Positions 1 to 9,600 of a stretch of DNA of 64,000 nt are shown here, one piece after another. The notes beneath the pieces are model-generated. The model did not search any database. It was not told the DNA's origin and saw only the letters and a list, made by a program, of their open reading frames with translations. The position numbers were made by a program, and so were the translations under genes. Each line of letters begins with the position of its first letter. Position 1 is the first letter of the stretch. Source of the DNA: Aminobacter aminovorans (GTDB taxonomy: Bacteria > Pseudomonadota > Alphaproteobacteria > Rhizobiales > Rhizobiaceae); contig NZ_UFSM01000002.1 of assembly GCF_900445235.1 (NCBI RefSeq), forward strand, positions 1 to 64,000. The letters are read 5' to 3'.

Positions 1-1152
1 ATGCCACAAGCCTACATCGTCGATGCCATTCGCACGCCCGTGGGGCGCAAGAACGGGGCGCTCGCCCATCTGCATTCGGCAGATCTGGGCGCGACCCCGA
101 TCAAGGCCTTGATGCAGCGAACCGGCGTGGACCCGGCTGCAGTCGACGACGTCATTTATGGCTGCACCGAGACCATTGGCCCGCAGGCGGGCGACATCGC
201 CCGCACGTGCTGGCTCGTCGCCGGGATGCCGGACCACGTCCCCGGAGTAACGATTGACCGCCAGTGCGGCTCGGGGCAGCAGGCCATCCATTTCGCCGCA
301 CAGGCAGTGATGAGCGGCACTCAGGACCTGGTCGTCGCTGGTGGCGTGCAGAACCTCAACCTGATCCCGATGGGCGCAGCCATGCGGGTTGGTGACCAAT
401 TCGGCTTCCCCGACCCCTTCTCGACATCTCGCGGGTGGCTCGCCCGCTACGGCGACCAGGAGGTCAGCCAGTTCCGCTCGGCCGAAATGATCGCCAGAAA
501 CTGGAACTGCAGCCGCGCAGAGATGGAGCGCTTCGCGTTGGAAAGCCACCGACGCGCCATTGCTGCCATGGATGGCGGGCTCTTCGCCGGCGAGATCGTT
601 CCGGTCGGCAACTTCGCCGTCGATGAACCTCCGCGCCGCGACACGTCACTGGAAAGGATGGCCAGCCTGAAGACGCTTGTCGATGGTGGCAGCATCCATG
701 CTGGCGTAGCCAGCCAGAACACCGATGCCGCGGCGGCTCTCTTGATCGCATCCGAAACGGCCCTGCGCGATCATGGGCTAAAGCCCCGCGCCCGTATCCA
801 CCATATCTCGGTGCGTGGAGCTGACCCGATCTGGATGCTGACCGCGCCGATCCCCGCGACTCGCCATGCGCTGCAAAAGGCCGGCATGACGCTCGACGAC
901 ATCGACCTGTTCGAATGCAATGAAGCATTTGCCTCGATACCGATGGCATGGATGCGTGAACTGGGCATCCCCCATGAGAAGGTCAACGTAAACGGCGGCG
1001 CGATTGCACTCGGACATCCGCTGGGGGCGACCGGCGCCCGCCTCATGACATCCCTGCTCAACGAACTTGAACGCCGCCGTGGACGCTACGCGCTGCAAAC
1101 AATGTGCGAAGGCGGCGGTCAAGCCAACGTCATCATTATCGAGAGGCTCTGA
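1..1152 (+). CDS. Thiolase (acetyl-CoA acetyltransferase family)
   Basis: A 383-residue thiolase, the usual length for the family. The nucleophile is Cys89 in the context RQCGSGQQ. NEAFA, the active-site His339 in GHPLGATG and the second catalytic cysteine Cys369 in CEGGGQAN are all present, so it should be active. Thiolases either condense two acyl-CoAs or cleave 3-ketoacyl-CoA. Nothing in the sequence fixes direction or chain length. The first base of the window is the A of an ATG and the protein begins with the normal thiolase N-terminus (AYIVDAIRTPVGR), so it looks complete. Its position ahead of a halogenase-like enzyme and an acyl-CoA synthetase suggests it handles an acyl-CoA in the same pathway. 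That role is inferred. Confidence 0.9.
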   Translation: MPQAYIVDAIRTPVGRKNGALAHLHSADLGATPIKALMQRTGVDPAAVDDVIYGCTETIGPQAGDIARTCWLVAGMPDHVPGVTIDRQCGSGQQAIHFAAQAVMSGTQDLVVAGGVQNLNLIPMGAAMRVGDQFGFPDPFSTSRGWLARYGDQEVSQFRSAEMIARNWNCSRAEMERFALESHRRAIAAMDGGLFAGEIVPVGNFAVDEPPRRDTSLERMASLKTLVDGGSIHAGVASQNTDAAAALLIASETALRDHGLKPRARIHHISVRGADPIWMLTAPIPATRHALQKAGMTLDDIDLFECNEAFASIPMAWMRELGIPHEKVNVNGGAIALGHPLGATGARLMTSLLNELERRRGRYALQTMCEGGGQANVIIIERL

Positions 1153-1488
1153 CACAGCAGAGACCATGAGTTCGATTCCGCATTAAATATAAATAAGCAT
1201 AATTTAATGTAATTCTGATATCTGAATTCTAAATGCCTAAAACAACTATTAAATACAAACGGTTAAATCATGAATCTGCCGCAAAACTAAAGTTACAGTG
1301 AACTGTCCATTGAGCGAGGATTACATTTATATATTTCAATTTATCGTCCGAATGGACGACTACAGATATCAACAGACATGAAATTACCATCTTGGGCATC
1401 GTGACAACATGTGAGCCCCGATTGGAATTTCCAAAAACCCTGACTGCCCAAATCCATATTGGCCTCACGGATCGGATCGGAAACCAAG
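1153..1488. other. AT-rich intergenic leader before the halogenase
   Basis: This 336-base stretch carries no convincing gene. Its first 250 bases are visibly AT-rich (runs such as attaaatataaataagcataattt), unlike the GC-rich DNA on either side. A short inverted repeat CGTCC-gaat-GGACG lies near 1345-1358. It probably holds the promoter of the halogenase and may mark foreign DNA. I could not assign -35/-10 boxes with confidence. Confidence 0.5.
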
Positions 1489-2922
1489 ATGATACCAGCT
1501 TCAACGGATGTACTTGTAATTGGCGGGGGTCCTGCCGGATCCACTGTCGCGACGATTCTGGCCACGCATGGCATCACCGCCACCGTACTTGAGCGGGACG
1601 TCTTTCCCCGGTACCACATCGGCGAGTCCCTGCTTGCCTCGCTGATGCCAATGCTGGATGCGATCGGCGCCGGCGAAAAGGTCAAGCAGCATGGGTTTGT
1701 CGAAAAGCCGGGCGGCTACTTCAACTGGGGCAACGAAAAGTGGTCCTTCCGCTTCGACGAAATCGAAGGTGCGCCCTCTCACTCCTATCAGGTCAAGCGC
1801 TCGGAATTTGACAAGCTGCTGCTCGATCATGCCGCCGAGACCGGTGCCGGCGTCCACCAGAACGTGAAGGTCAGCAAGATCAATTTCGACAATGGGCGGG
1901 CCGTGGCTGCGGAATATCTCGACCGCAACTCGGGCACGACCGGCACCATCCGCTTCAAGTATCTGGTAGATTGCTCGGGCCGCAGCGGCGTCATCGCCAA
2001 TGTACATACCAAGGACCGTCATTTCCACGACGTGTTCAAGAACGTTGCGATCTGGTCATATTGGAAGAACACCAACCTCAATTATGACGACCTTCCTGCC
2101 GGCTCGACGCGGATCATATCGATCGAGTCCGGCTGGATCTGGTTCATTCCCCTCAGCGACGGCACCGTCAGTGTCGGCACGGTCTTGACCCGCGACCAGT
2201 TGCGCAAAGAGCGCGACAAGAAGCGCAGCGCCGAAGACGTCTACGACCAGTTGCTACGCGATGATCCGGAGGCCGCAATTATCCTGAAGAACGCTCAGCG
2301 CAGCGAAATCCGGATGGAGACCGACTATTCCTATACCTCCGATAAGTTCTCCGGGCCCGGCTATTTCATGTGCGGCGATGCCGCCTGCTTCCTCGACCCT
2401 CTCCTGTCGAGCGGAGTTCACCTTGCGATGGTTTCCAGTCTGATTGCTGGTGCATCGATCGCCAGTATTCTCAAAGGCAAACTGCCCGAGGACAGGGCGG
2501 TCAATTTCTTCGAGACGAGCTATCGCCAATCCTATCTCCGGTTCCTGATGATGGTTTCGTCCTTCTACGATCTCAACAAGGGTCAGGCCGGCTATTTCTG
2601 GGAAGCGCAGCGGCTGACGTCGAAGGACTACTCCGAAAAGGACATGAAGAAGGCCTTCGTCAGTATCGTCTCGGGTGGCGCTGACTACACCGAAGTTCGG
2701 GATGGCCAGTATGGTGAAATCGTCGCCAAGAAAGTTGCAGAGAAGCTGCGCCAGGGCGTCGACATGCGCCGCAACGCGGGCCAGTTCGGCGACGAGACAA
2801 AGCGCGAGAACATGCAGTTCATGGATGCGCTCAACGGACTGCATTTCCTGCAGGCCAATGCCGCCATCGACGGGCTCTATGTCGTGACCCAGCCAGCGAT
2901 CATCCTGGCGGAAGCGGCCTAG
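1489..2922 (+). CDS. Flavin-dependent halogenase-like FAD oxidoreductase
   Basis: A 477-residue FAD protein of the tryptophan/phenol/pyrrole halogenase superfamily. The dinucleotide-binding motif VIGGGPAG lies near residues 10-17. GESLL follows at the usual place, Lys73 in GFVEKPGG matches the lysine that carries or directs hypochlorous acid in halogenases, and residues 215-221 read GWIWFIP, the WxWxIP signature. A GDAACFLDP motif marks the second FAD site. I chose the ATG at 1489, after GGAaaccaag; an in-frame TTG at 1459 would only add ten unconserved residues. The substrate is unknown; an acyl or aryl thioester is possible given the acyl-CoA synthetase and thiolase alongside. The alternative is a related non-halogenating monooxygenase or reductase of the same fold. 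Confidence 0.75.
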   Translation: MIPASTDVLVIGGGPAGSTVATILATHGITATVLERDVFPRYHIGESLLASLMPMLDAIGAGEKVKQHGFVEKPGGYFNWGNEKWSFRFDEIEGAPSHSYQVKRSEFDKLLLDHAAETGAGVHQNVKVSKINFDNGRAVAAEYLDRNSGTTGTIRFKYLVDCSGRSGVIANVHTKDRHFHDVFKNVAIWSYWKNTNLNYDDLPAGSTRIISIESGWIWFIPLSDGTVSVGTVLTRDQLRKERDKKRSAEDVYDQLLRDDPEAAIILKNAQRSEIRMETDYSYTSDKFSGPGYFMCGDAACFLDPLLSSGVHLAMVSSLIAGASIASILKGKLPEDRAVNFFETSYRQSYLRFLMMVSSFYDLNKGQAGYFWEAQRLTSKDYSEKDMKKAFVSIVSGGADYTEVRDGQYGEIVAKKVAEKLRQGVDMRRNAGQFGDETKRENMQFMDALNGLHFLQANAAIDGLYVVTQPAIILAEAA

Positions 2923-2933
2923 TCATTGAAGCT

Positions 2934-2963
2934 CAGCCGCCGGACGGCCTCGCTCGGCGGCTG
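2934..2963 (+). terminator. Hairpin after the halogenase gene
   Basis: A perfect 9-bp inverted repeat (CAGCCGCCG / CGGCGGCTG) with a 12-base loop starts 12 bases after the halogenase stop codon. No T-run follows, so it may be a processing or attenuation hairpin rather than a simple intrinsic terminator. Confidence 0.45.
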
Positions 2964-3101
2964 CAGCGACAAGGAACTCCAGCATTCGCCACTTGCCGGA
3001 CCGGGGCTCATCCTCCGGGCCAGCAGACGACAACGATCTGCTTGAGCAGCGGCAAATGCGCCGCAGCGACGTCAGACGCTTTGATCAGGTGAAACCCTGC
3101 T

Positions 3102-3704
3102 ATGGAAAACTGGTTCGCATTTTCGGCCGCGACCATCGCGCTGCTTTTTGTGCCTGGTCCAACCAACACCCTCATTGCCACGAATGGCGCGATCCTGGGC
3201 CTGCGCCGTACGTTGGGCCTACTTCCGGCAGAGTTGTGCGGATACCTTATGGCAATTGGCGCATGGGCCTTAGGCATCGGCGTCGCATCGCAGCATATTG
3301 CGTCCGCCTCGATCATTGCGGCCCTGGCCGCGAGCCTCGTGCTGTTGATATCGGCAATCAAACTTGCGCAGTCGGATGGCCACGAACAGGGTCGTTCGGC
3401 CTCGCGCCGAACAGACATCTTTTTTGTCACTTTGTGCAATCCCAAGGCGTTGATATTTGCCCTGACCATCGTTCCATTCCTGCGCGACGGCGACGTTCCC
3501 TCCGCCCTGCCCTATCTCGTCTGGCTCAGCGTTCTCATTGTAGCGATCGGCGCAGTTTGGAGCATGATAGGTGCGGGCATTGCACGCCAATTCCGACTGG
3601 CCATCTCGCCTCGCTTCTTTGCCAGGGCTGGCGCAGTGATCCTGCTGTTTTTCTCGATATTCCTGTTTGTGACCACCGTCGTCAGGGCGTTGCACGGACA
3701 ATAA
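3102..3704 (+). CDS. LysE/RhtB family transporter
   Basis: A 200-residue inner-membrane protein with about six hydrophobic segments. It opens with the family signature PGPTNTLIATNGAILG, and a central CNPKALIFALTIVPF segment matches the second conserved stretch. LysE/RhtB proteins export amino acids and related small metabolites. The start is the ATG at 3102. The N-terminal membrane segment begins immediately, so no upstream extension is needed. It sits between the halogenase-like enzyme and the acyl-CoA synthetase on the same strand. Export of the cluster's product or removal of a toxic intermediate is plausible but inferred. Confidence 0.85.
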   Translation: MENWFAFSAATIALLFVPGPTNTLIATNGAILGLRRTLGLLPAELCGYLMAIGAWALGIGVASQHIASASIIAALAASLVLLISAIKLAQSDGHEQGRSASRRTDIFFVTLCNPKALIFALTIVPFLRDGDVPSALPYLVWLSVLIVAIGAVWSMIGAGIARQFRLAISPRFFARAGAVILLFFSIFLFVTTVVRALHGQ

Positions 3705-3814
3705 CCTCAACCGGCAACCCGGACCTCGTCAGGCAGCCGCAGACGCGGCGCCTTGAGCATGACCGCGCCAATCCTGCACCCCGTCATGGCGCCCCCAGCC
3801 CAACAGGTACTGAG

Positions 3815-5395
3815 ATGATTACAGAAGACGCTGACTGGAAATTCACCACCATTCCGGATCTTTGCGCCCGCGCCGCCCAAATCTATGGCACACGGACGGC
3901 AATCGAAGACGGGATTGCCCTCACCTTCATGGAGCTCGATACCGCCCGACGCCGCATCGCCAAGGCGATGATTGCAGCGGGCGTGAACAAGGGCGACCGG
4001 ATCATGATCTGGGCGCCCAACAGCTGGAGATGGTTCGCCACAGCCCTCGGCCTCGTCAGCGCAGGAGCCGTCCTCATTCCAGCGAGCACCCGCTTCAAAG
4101 GCGGCGAGATTGCCGAGCTCGTCCAACGTAGCGGAACCTCAATGCTGTTTTCGGCCGGGGATTTCCTTGGAACCTACTATCCTGACCAACTCAAAGCGGA
4201 AACGAAAGCGGTGCTGCGCCAGGTTGTCGTCATTGGTGAAGCGCGCGAAACGGAAAAGGATTGGGACAGCTTCCTCGCCGGAGGCGACGTTGTCAGTGAT
4301 GACGAACTCGCTGAGCGCGAGGCGACAATCGCGCCAGACGATCTCTGCGACATGCTGTTCACCTCAGGTACGACTGGCTATCCCAAAGGTGTGATGTACG
4401 GCCACCAGCAGTGCCTCAAGGGGGTCGATGCGTGGGCGACAAGGGTCGGCATTCGCGAGCATGATCGGATCCTTGTCATCCCGCCTCTGTTCCACGTCTT
4501 CGGCTACCGCGCAGGCGCATTGGTGGCACTGATGCGTGGAGCAGTGTTCATGCCGCATCTGACGTTTCATGCCGGCGAGATACTCGATCGCGTGTCCTCG
4601 GAAAAGGTGAGCGTCATCCCGGGACCGCCTGCCATCTTCCATGGCATGCTCCAGCACCCGGAACTGGACAAATTCGATACCAGCAGCCTGAGGCTTGGCA
4701 TCACCGGCAGCACAGTGGTGCCGCCTATTCTGGTGCGGCGCATGCGCGACGAGCTTGGCTTCGAGGGCGTTGTCACCGGCTACGGGCTCACTGAATCCGG
4801 CGGCTATGGAACTATGTGCCTGGCCGACGATCCCGACGAAGTTATTGCGAACACCGCTGGCAAGGCCGCCCCCGGGGTCGAGGTTGGCATCATGTGCAAG
4901 GGCAGACTTCTACCTCAGGGACAGCCGGGCGAGATCGTCATCCGCGGCTACATCGTCATGAAAGGCTACTTCAACGACCCCGAAGCCACTGCCGAGACAA
5001 TCGACGCCGAGGGTTGGCTGCATACTGGTGATGTTGGTCATATCGATGCGAACGGCAATCTGCACATCGAGGACCGCCTCAAGGACATGTACATTGCCGG
5101 GGGCTTCAACTGCTATCCGGCCGAGATCGAACGCATCCTGAGCACGCACCCGGCGATCGGCATCGTCGCGGTCATCGGCGTCCCCGACGCTCGTCTCGGC
5201 GAAGTTGGCAAGGCGTTCGTCATCCTTCGCCCGGGCACCAGTGCCACTGAAATGGACATCATGAACTGGTCTCGGGACAACATGGCCAATTACAAGTGCC
5301 CACGCAGCGTCGAGATCAGGAACTCACTTCCAACCAGCGCCCAGGGAAAGGTGCTGAAAAACCTGCTTCGGGACGAAGTCTTGCAGCGCATCTGA
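3815..5395 (+). CDS. Acyl-CoA synthetase (AMP-dependent ligase)
   Basis: A 526-residue ANL-superfamily adenylate-forming enzyme. The phosphate loop TSGTTGYPKG is near residue 183, GYGLTES near 322, HTGDVGHID and EDRLKDMYIAGGFNCYP follow, and the C-terminal SAQGKVLK lysine is intact. All adenylation and thioesterification motifs are therefore present. The open frame extends upstream to 2993, but that stretch overlaps the LysE gene and has no ligase homology. The ATG at 3815, preceded by AGG, gives the normal family N-terminus. Its acid substrate cannot be read from sequence. The layout resembles medium-chain or FadD3-like ligases more than acetyl-CoA synthetase. It would activate a carboxylic acid for the adjacent thiolase or halogenase. 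Confidence 0.88.
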   Translation: MITEDADWKFTTIPDLCARAAQIYGTRTAIEDGIALTFMELDTARRRIAKAMIAAGVNKGDRIMIWAPNSWRWFATALGLVSAGAVLIPASTRFKGGEIAELVQRSGTSMLFSAGDFLGTYYPDQLKAETKAVLRQVVVIGEARETEKDWDSFLAGGDVVSDDELAEREATIAPDDLCDMLFTSGTTGYPKGVMYGHQQCLKGVDAWATRVGIREHDRILVIPPLFHVFGYRAGALVALMRGAVFMPHLTFHAGEILDRVSSEKVSVIPGPPAIFHGMLQHPELDKFDTSSLRLGITGSTVVPPILVRRMRDELGFEGVVTGYGLTESGGYGTMCLADDPDEVIANTAGKAAPGVEVGIMCKGRLLPQGQPGEIVIRGYIVMKGYFNDPEATAETIDAEGWLHTGDVGHIDANGNLHIEDRLKDMYIAGGFNCYPAEIERILSTHPAIGIVAVIGVPDARLGEVGKAFVILRPGTSATEMDIMNWSRDNMANYKCPRSVEIRNSLPTSAQGKVLKNLLRDEVLQRI

Positions 5396-5596
5396 AGTAA
5401 CGGCCTGTCTCGACGGCGCTGGTCAGATGCGTAAGCGCCATGCCCTTCGCCGCAGAGCGCCGTTGGCAATGACCATTGGCGCCGTGCACGTCTATCATCC
5501 TGCGCAGTCAATGGCCTGGGGTAGATATCGCTCTTGATTAGGTCGGTCAGCTGAAGTGTTCGGAAATTTCTTTACGACTATCGGAGTTTGAGGATC

Positions 5597-5806
5597 ATGG
5601 CATTCATTCGACTGACACGACTGCCCGATCACGTCGATGTGCATCTCCACTACAGACACGTAGTTGCTGTCAGTACAGTCGATGGCAATACCTTCATACG
5701 CACGACGGCGACGAACTCGGACGGGAACGGGCACTCGGTATCAGTTCAGGAAACCGCCGAAAATGTGATCGCTCTGCTGGAGGCGGAAGAACGCCGGCGC
5801 CTGTAG
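5597..5806 (+). CDS. Small FlbD-like hypothetical protein
   Basis: A 69-residue protein starting at an ATG preceded by GAGG. The pattern IRLTRL, then a hydrophobic HLHYRHVVAVS strand, then GNTFIRTTA, then VSVQETAENVIALLEAEE, resembles the small FlbD fold (LTRLNG... I..I... VKES..EVI). This likeness is by eye and weak. It stands alone with more than 100 bases on each side. Function unknown. Confidence 0.5.
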   Translation: MAFIRLTRLPDHVDVHLHYRHVVAVSTVDGNTFIRTTATNSDGNGHSVSVQETAENVIALLEAEERRRL

Positions 5807-5947
5807 TCACCCGGATCCAACGTATTTTGTGCGCCGCAGTGCCGCAACGTCTGAAGTTGCGGGCACACGAATTGGCAAGATGCAAGGCGCCGATTAGCCA
5901 TCTATGGCGTGAAGACCAGGGACGCGGCTCTGGCGCGCCAGCCAACC

Positions 5948-6277
5948 TCACAAGACCTGACGAAGGAAGGCTTTCAGCCGCGAACTTGTGGGATCTCTGA
6001 AAAACTGATCCGCAGGCGCTTGCTCGACGATTTCGCCCTTTTCCATGAACACGCAGCGACGTGCTACGCGGCGGGCAAAGCCCATTTCATGGGTGACGCA
6101 GACCATGGTGATGCCGGTTGCCGCCAGATCTTCCATAATACGCAGCACCGAGCCGACCGATTCCGGATCGAGCGCCGATGTCGGCTCGTCGAACAGCATG
6201 ACGCTCGGCTGCAGGCACAGCGCTCGGGCGATTGCGACACGTTGCTGCTCGGCGCGACCTGCCGAAATCGGCTTCAC
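5948..6277 (-). pseudogene. Decayed fragment of an amino-acid ABC transporter ATPase
   Basis: About 109 residues of the C-terminal half of a GlnQ/HisP-type ABC ATPase can be read on the minus strand. QQRVAIARAL, Walker B VMLFDEPTSALDPESVG, the H-loop CVTHEMGFARRVA and the C-terminal FFRDPTSSRLKAFL are all clear. The signature LSGGQ is degraded to ISAGRAEQQ, the reading frame stops just upstream, and no Walker A is present. It is therefore a truncated remnant with no partner permease or binding protein nearby. It sits at the border between the halogenase cluster and the giant-protein locus, which is consistent with past rearrangement here. Confidence 0.65.
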
Positions 6278-6579
6278 TTGCCGACGTCGCCTTCGTCAGG
6301 CTGGGCCTGGTTGTCGGTGCCAACAACAGCACCCAGATGGACGAGCTCGGTCAATTGCCCGTCAGATGCCTGTCTATCGCGACCCGTCGACAAGACAGGT
6401 GAAACACTGTCGTCTGTGGCCTATTTGGGGCAGTCACTTGCCATCCAGCGCTACAATGCCCACGCCGTCATGACCCATTGGCCTCGGCACACATGGCAGT
6501 CTCTAATTCCGACACAGGCTGCCTCGTGGTGCGAAGCTCGCATTTCCTCAAACGAAACTCTCCGCGTGCCGAATCCGTG
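6278..6579. other. Non-coding stretch between ABC remnant and giant gene
   Basis: About 300 bases with no supportable gene. The end nearest the ABC remnant may contain more of the decayed ATPase in shifted frames, but I could not align it. The other end leads to the hairpin behind the giant gene. Confidence 0.4.
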
Positions 6580-6604
6580 CTGACGCGGGTCGTACCCGCG
6601 TCAG
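6580..6604 (-). terminator. Terminator-like hairpin after the giant gene
   Basis: A perfect 11-bp inverted repeat (CTGACGCGGGT / ACCCGCGTCAG) with a 3-base loop lies five bases beyond the stop codon of the giant gene. The stem is strong, but no U-run follows in the minus direction, so termination may be Rho-assisted. Confidence 0.55.
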
Positions 6605-6609
6605 TTGTC

Positions 6610-9600
6610 TCAATAGAAGGCAATGTCGTCGTCCGTGCCACGACCGGCAATGAAGCTGTTTGACTTGTCGTCGAACAGCAGCACATCGAGATCAAGATAG
6701 GGCGCAACATTGCTCTGAGCTCCGACCCTTAGAACAATATTGCCAGACCGGATGCTGCTTATGATGTCGTTCGGCGATCTCGTATCAAACGCAAGCGCTC
6801 GCAACGGAGTCAAGCCGGCCGGCGCCAGCGGCTGACTTTCGCTGTGCGTCAATGCCGACGCGTCGACAGCCTTCTTGAACTGCACGTCGACACTCGGTTT
6901 CCACACGGCAGGCTGCGCAATCGGACTGATGTTCCGCGTTGTCGTGGACATCCCCGCAGCCGGGGCGGCAGCGGCGCCTACGCGAACGACATTGGTTTGC
7001 GCAGGGTTGAGCATGCCGACGGCATTGTTGACGTGAGAACCGATGCCCATCGTCAGCGGGCTGATCCACGACCGGCCAAGCACCAGACTGCTGGACGAGG
7101 CGTCCAACGTCTGGCGCACGACATCCTGTCCACCGCCAGCCACGGCCTTGTCGCGCAAGCGGTCAAAGCCATGAATGTTGGTGCCGGTGCCGCCATTGAC
7201 CGTGTCGTAGCCCGCACCGCCGGAAAGCTGATCGTTGCCTGCACCTGCCACGATGAAATCGTCGCCGAGCAAGCCGTAGAGGACGTCATCGCCGTCGTCG
7301 CCATACATCGTATCGGCGTCGATCTTGAACAGCGAAACACGCGTGACGTCGGTCGCGGCCGTTCCATGCAGATAGCCGTGGAGACCGAAGTTGTAGACGT
7401 AACGCAATGTCGAGGTCAGCGTCGCCCCCGTCTCGGCGACCGGCAGCACACGCATTTTCTCGATCATGCCTGCCTGGCCGGTCGTCTCGACGATAGGCAA
7501 GATCGCAGCAATGTCGCCGAAAACCAGGTCATTGCCGAGTCCGCCGGAGATGACATCGCTGTTGAGCACGATGAAATCGAACGCCGGACGTTGCGGCTGG
7601 CGCTTGTCTGCCGTGTCGAGCAGCCAGGAATTCACCGAACCATTGCTCGACCAGTCCCTGGTTCCGGCCGCGGCCAGCTTCGACTGCACGCCCCACGCCT
7701 CAGCCTTGGCCGTCGGGCTGCTGATATTGCCAAAGTACAGGCGATCGATCGTCTTGAAGAAGGCATCCTGCAAGCCGGTCGCAACCGCGGACTGGGTTGC
7801 CGCAGTCAGGCTGATCCCCATCATCGGTTGTTCGATCAGGCCTATATCTCCGATCAGGACATCGGCGCCGTCATTTCCGGAGATCGTGTCATTGCCGACA
7901 CTCAGTCCGTAGCCCCTGCCGTTTCCGAAGAGCCAGTCACCTGACTTGTTGGTTGTGGCATCGATGGCGTGATCGCGCGCGATATGGGCAGTCAAGGCGG
8001 TCGTGCGGCTTTGATCCTGTGCTGCCAGGGCTGCATTGATGGCGTTCAGTTCGACCGTCGTCAGCCCATCGGGTCGTGGGCTCGTCGCCAAGGTGACGAG
8101 AGGCACGTTGACCAGCCCGTGATCGCCGACGATCAAATCTCCCCCGGCTCCGCCCGTGATCGTATCGTTGCCGATCAGCAGTCGATGGGTGGCGCTGCGC
8201 AACACAGTCTGGCCGGCGACGAATACCGCACCGCCCGGATTGGTCTTGGTGCCGAAATCCTGCACCACCTTTTCGCCTGCGGCGTGGGCCGTATACGACG
8301 CGTCCGCCACAACCGTATGGAAATCCATAAGCCAGTTGTGCAGCTTGAGGGCGGCGGCAGTCGAATTGGCGGCAGTGACGACAAGCTGGGTCGACGGCAC
8401 CAGCACGGTGCCGCTGTCTCCGAAGATCGTATCGTCGTCGCCTTCGCCGTCGATCGTGTCCTTGCCGATTTCGACATTGACGATCGCGGCATTGGGCAGG
8501 GCGCTTAGTGCATTCTGCGCGAAGCCGAGCGACGAGAAATCGACCAGCATGTCGCGCAACGACACCGAAAGTCCCGAGATTTCCTTGTCGATGACAGACA
8601 AGCCCGTTTCGACGATTGCCCCGATGCGGCCATCGTCGCCGAAGATCGTATCCTTGCCCGCACCACCCTTGATCGTGTCGTTGCCATAGGCAATGTCGCC
8701 CATGCGCGTCACGTCACCAACGAGCGAGGCAAAGGCAACGAAGCGTTGGCTCGCCGACAAGGACAGGGTGTTTTTCGCCGAGAATTCGCCGAGGAAACCC
8801 GAAGCCGTCGGATAAAGCTCGATCTGCGGCATGGTCGTCGTAACTTCGGACGGAAGCAGGTTTGCCGCCGGCACGATCAGCTCGCCCCCGAACGGCAAGT
8901 TCACGTTGATGCCCTGCGCTGCCCCTATCACTCGGAACGCGTTGACGATCTTTGGCAGGTCGGTGTTGAAGCCGCTGGTGTTCGAGGCGCGGTCACCGAA
9001 AATCGTATCGTCCCCTGCCCCTCCGCTCAGCGTGTCGTTGCCACGCTGGCCGAAGAGCACGTCATTGCCGTCTCCACCCTCGATCGTGTCGTTGTAGGCG
9101 ACTTCCAGGTCGAGGCCGATGGCCTGCGTGTTCCAGGTGCCGGAGGTGGACATGACGTTGGAGCCGTCGGTATTGCCGGCCAGACCGCCAATCAGCAGCA
9201 CATCCGGCGACAGCAGTTTCATCGACAGCCCATTGCGATCAATGGTCTTGTTGGCGCTCAGCGCCACCAAGCCGGTGATCGTCGCCACTTCTTCGAGGAC
9301 AACGTCGCGGTGCCAGCTGTTGTCGCTGTTGAGCACGGCAGTGCCGTTGGCGTTGAACGCCCTGAGGATCTGTCCGGCATCGCCAAGGATGATATCGTTG
9401 CCGGCGCCGCCATCGATCGTGTCAGCGCCAAGGCCACCGACGATCTCGTCGATGCCGGCATCGCCATACAGCCTGTCATTGCCACGCTGGCCAAAAATCC
9501 TGTCGTCGTCATCGCCGCCATAGATGGTATCGGCACCGCCAATTCCATCTACGAGATCAAACAGGACGACCTCGCGCAGAAGCGAAGGCAACTTGCCCGG

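Noticed and set aside
2254..2844. Minus-strand open frame of 196 codons opposite the halogenase gene
   Set aside because: No motif, and it is fully covered by a well-supported gene on the other strand.
2993..3814. An N-terminal extension of the acyl-CoA synthetase frame
   Set aside because: It runs out of frame through the LysE gene and resembles nothing. The ligase family begins at the ATG at 3815.
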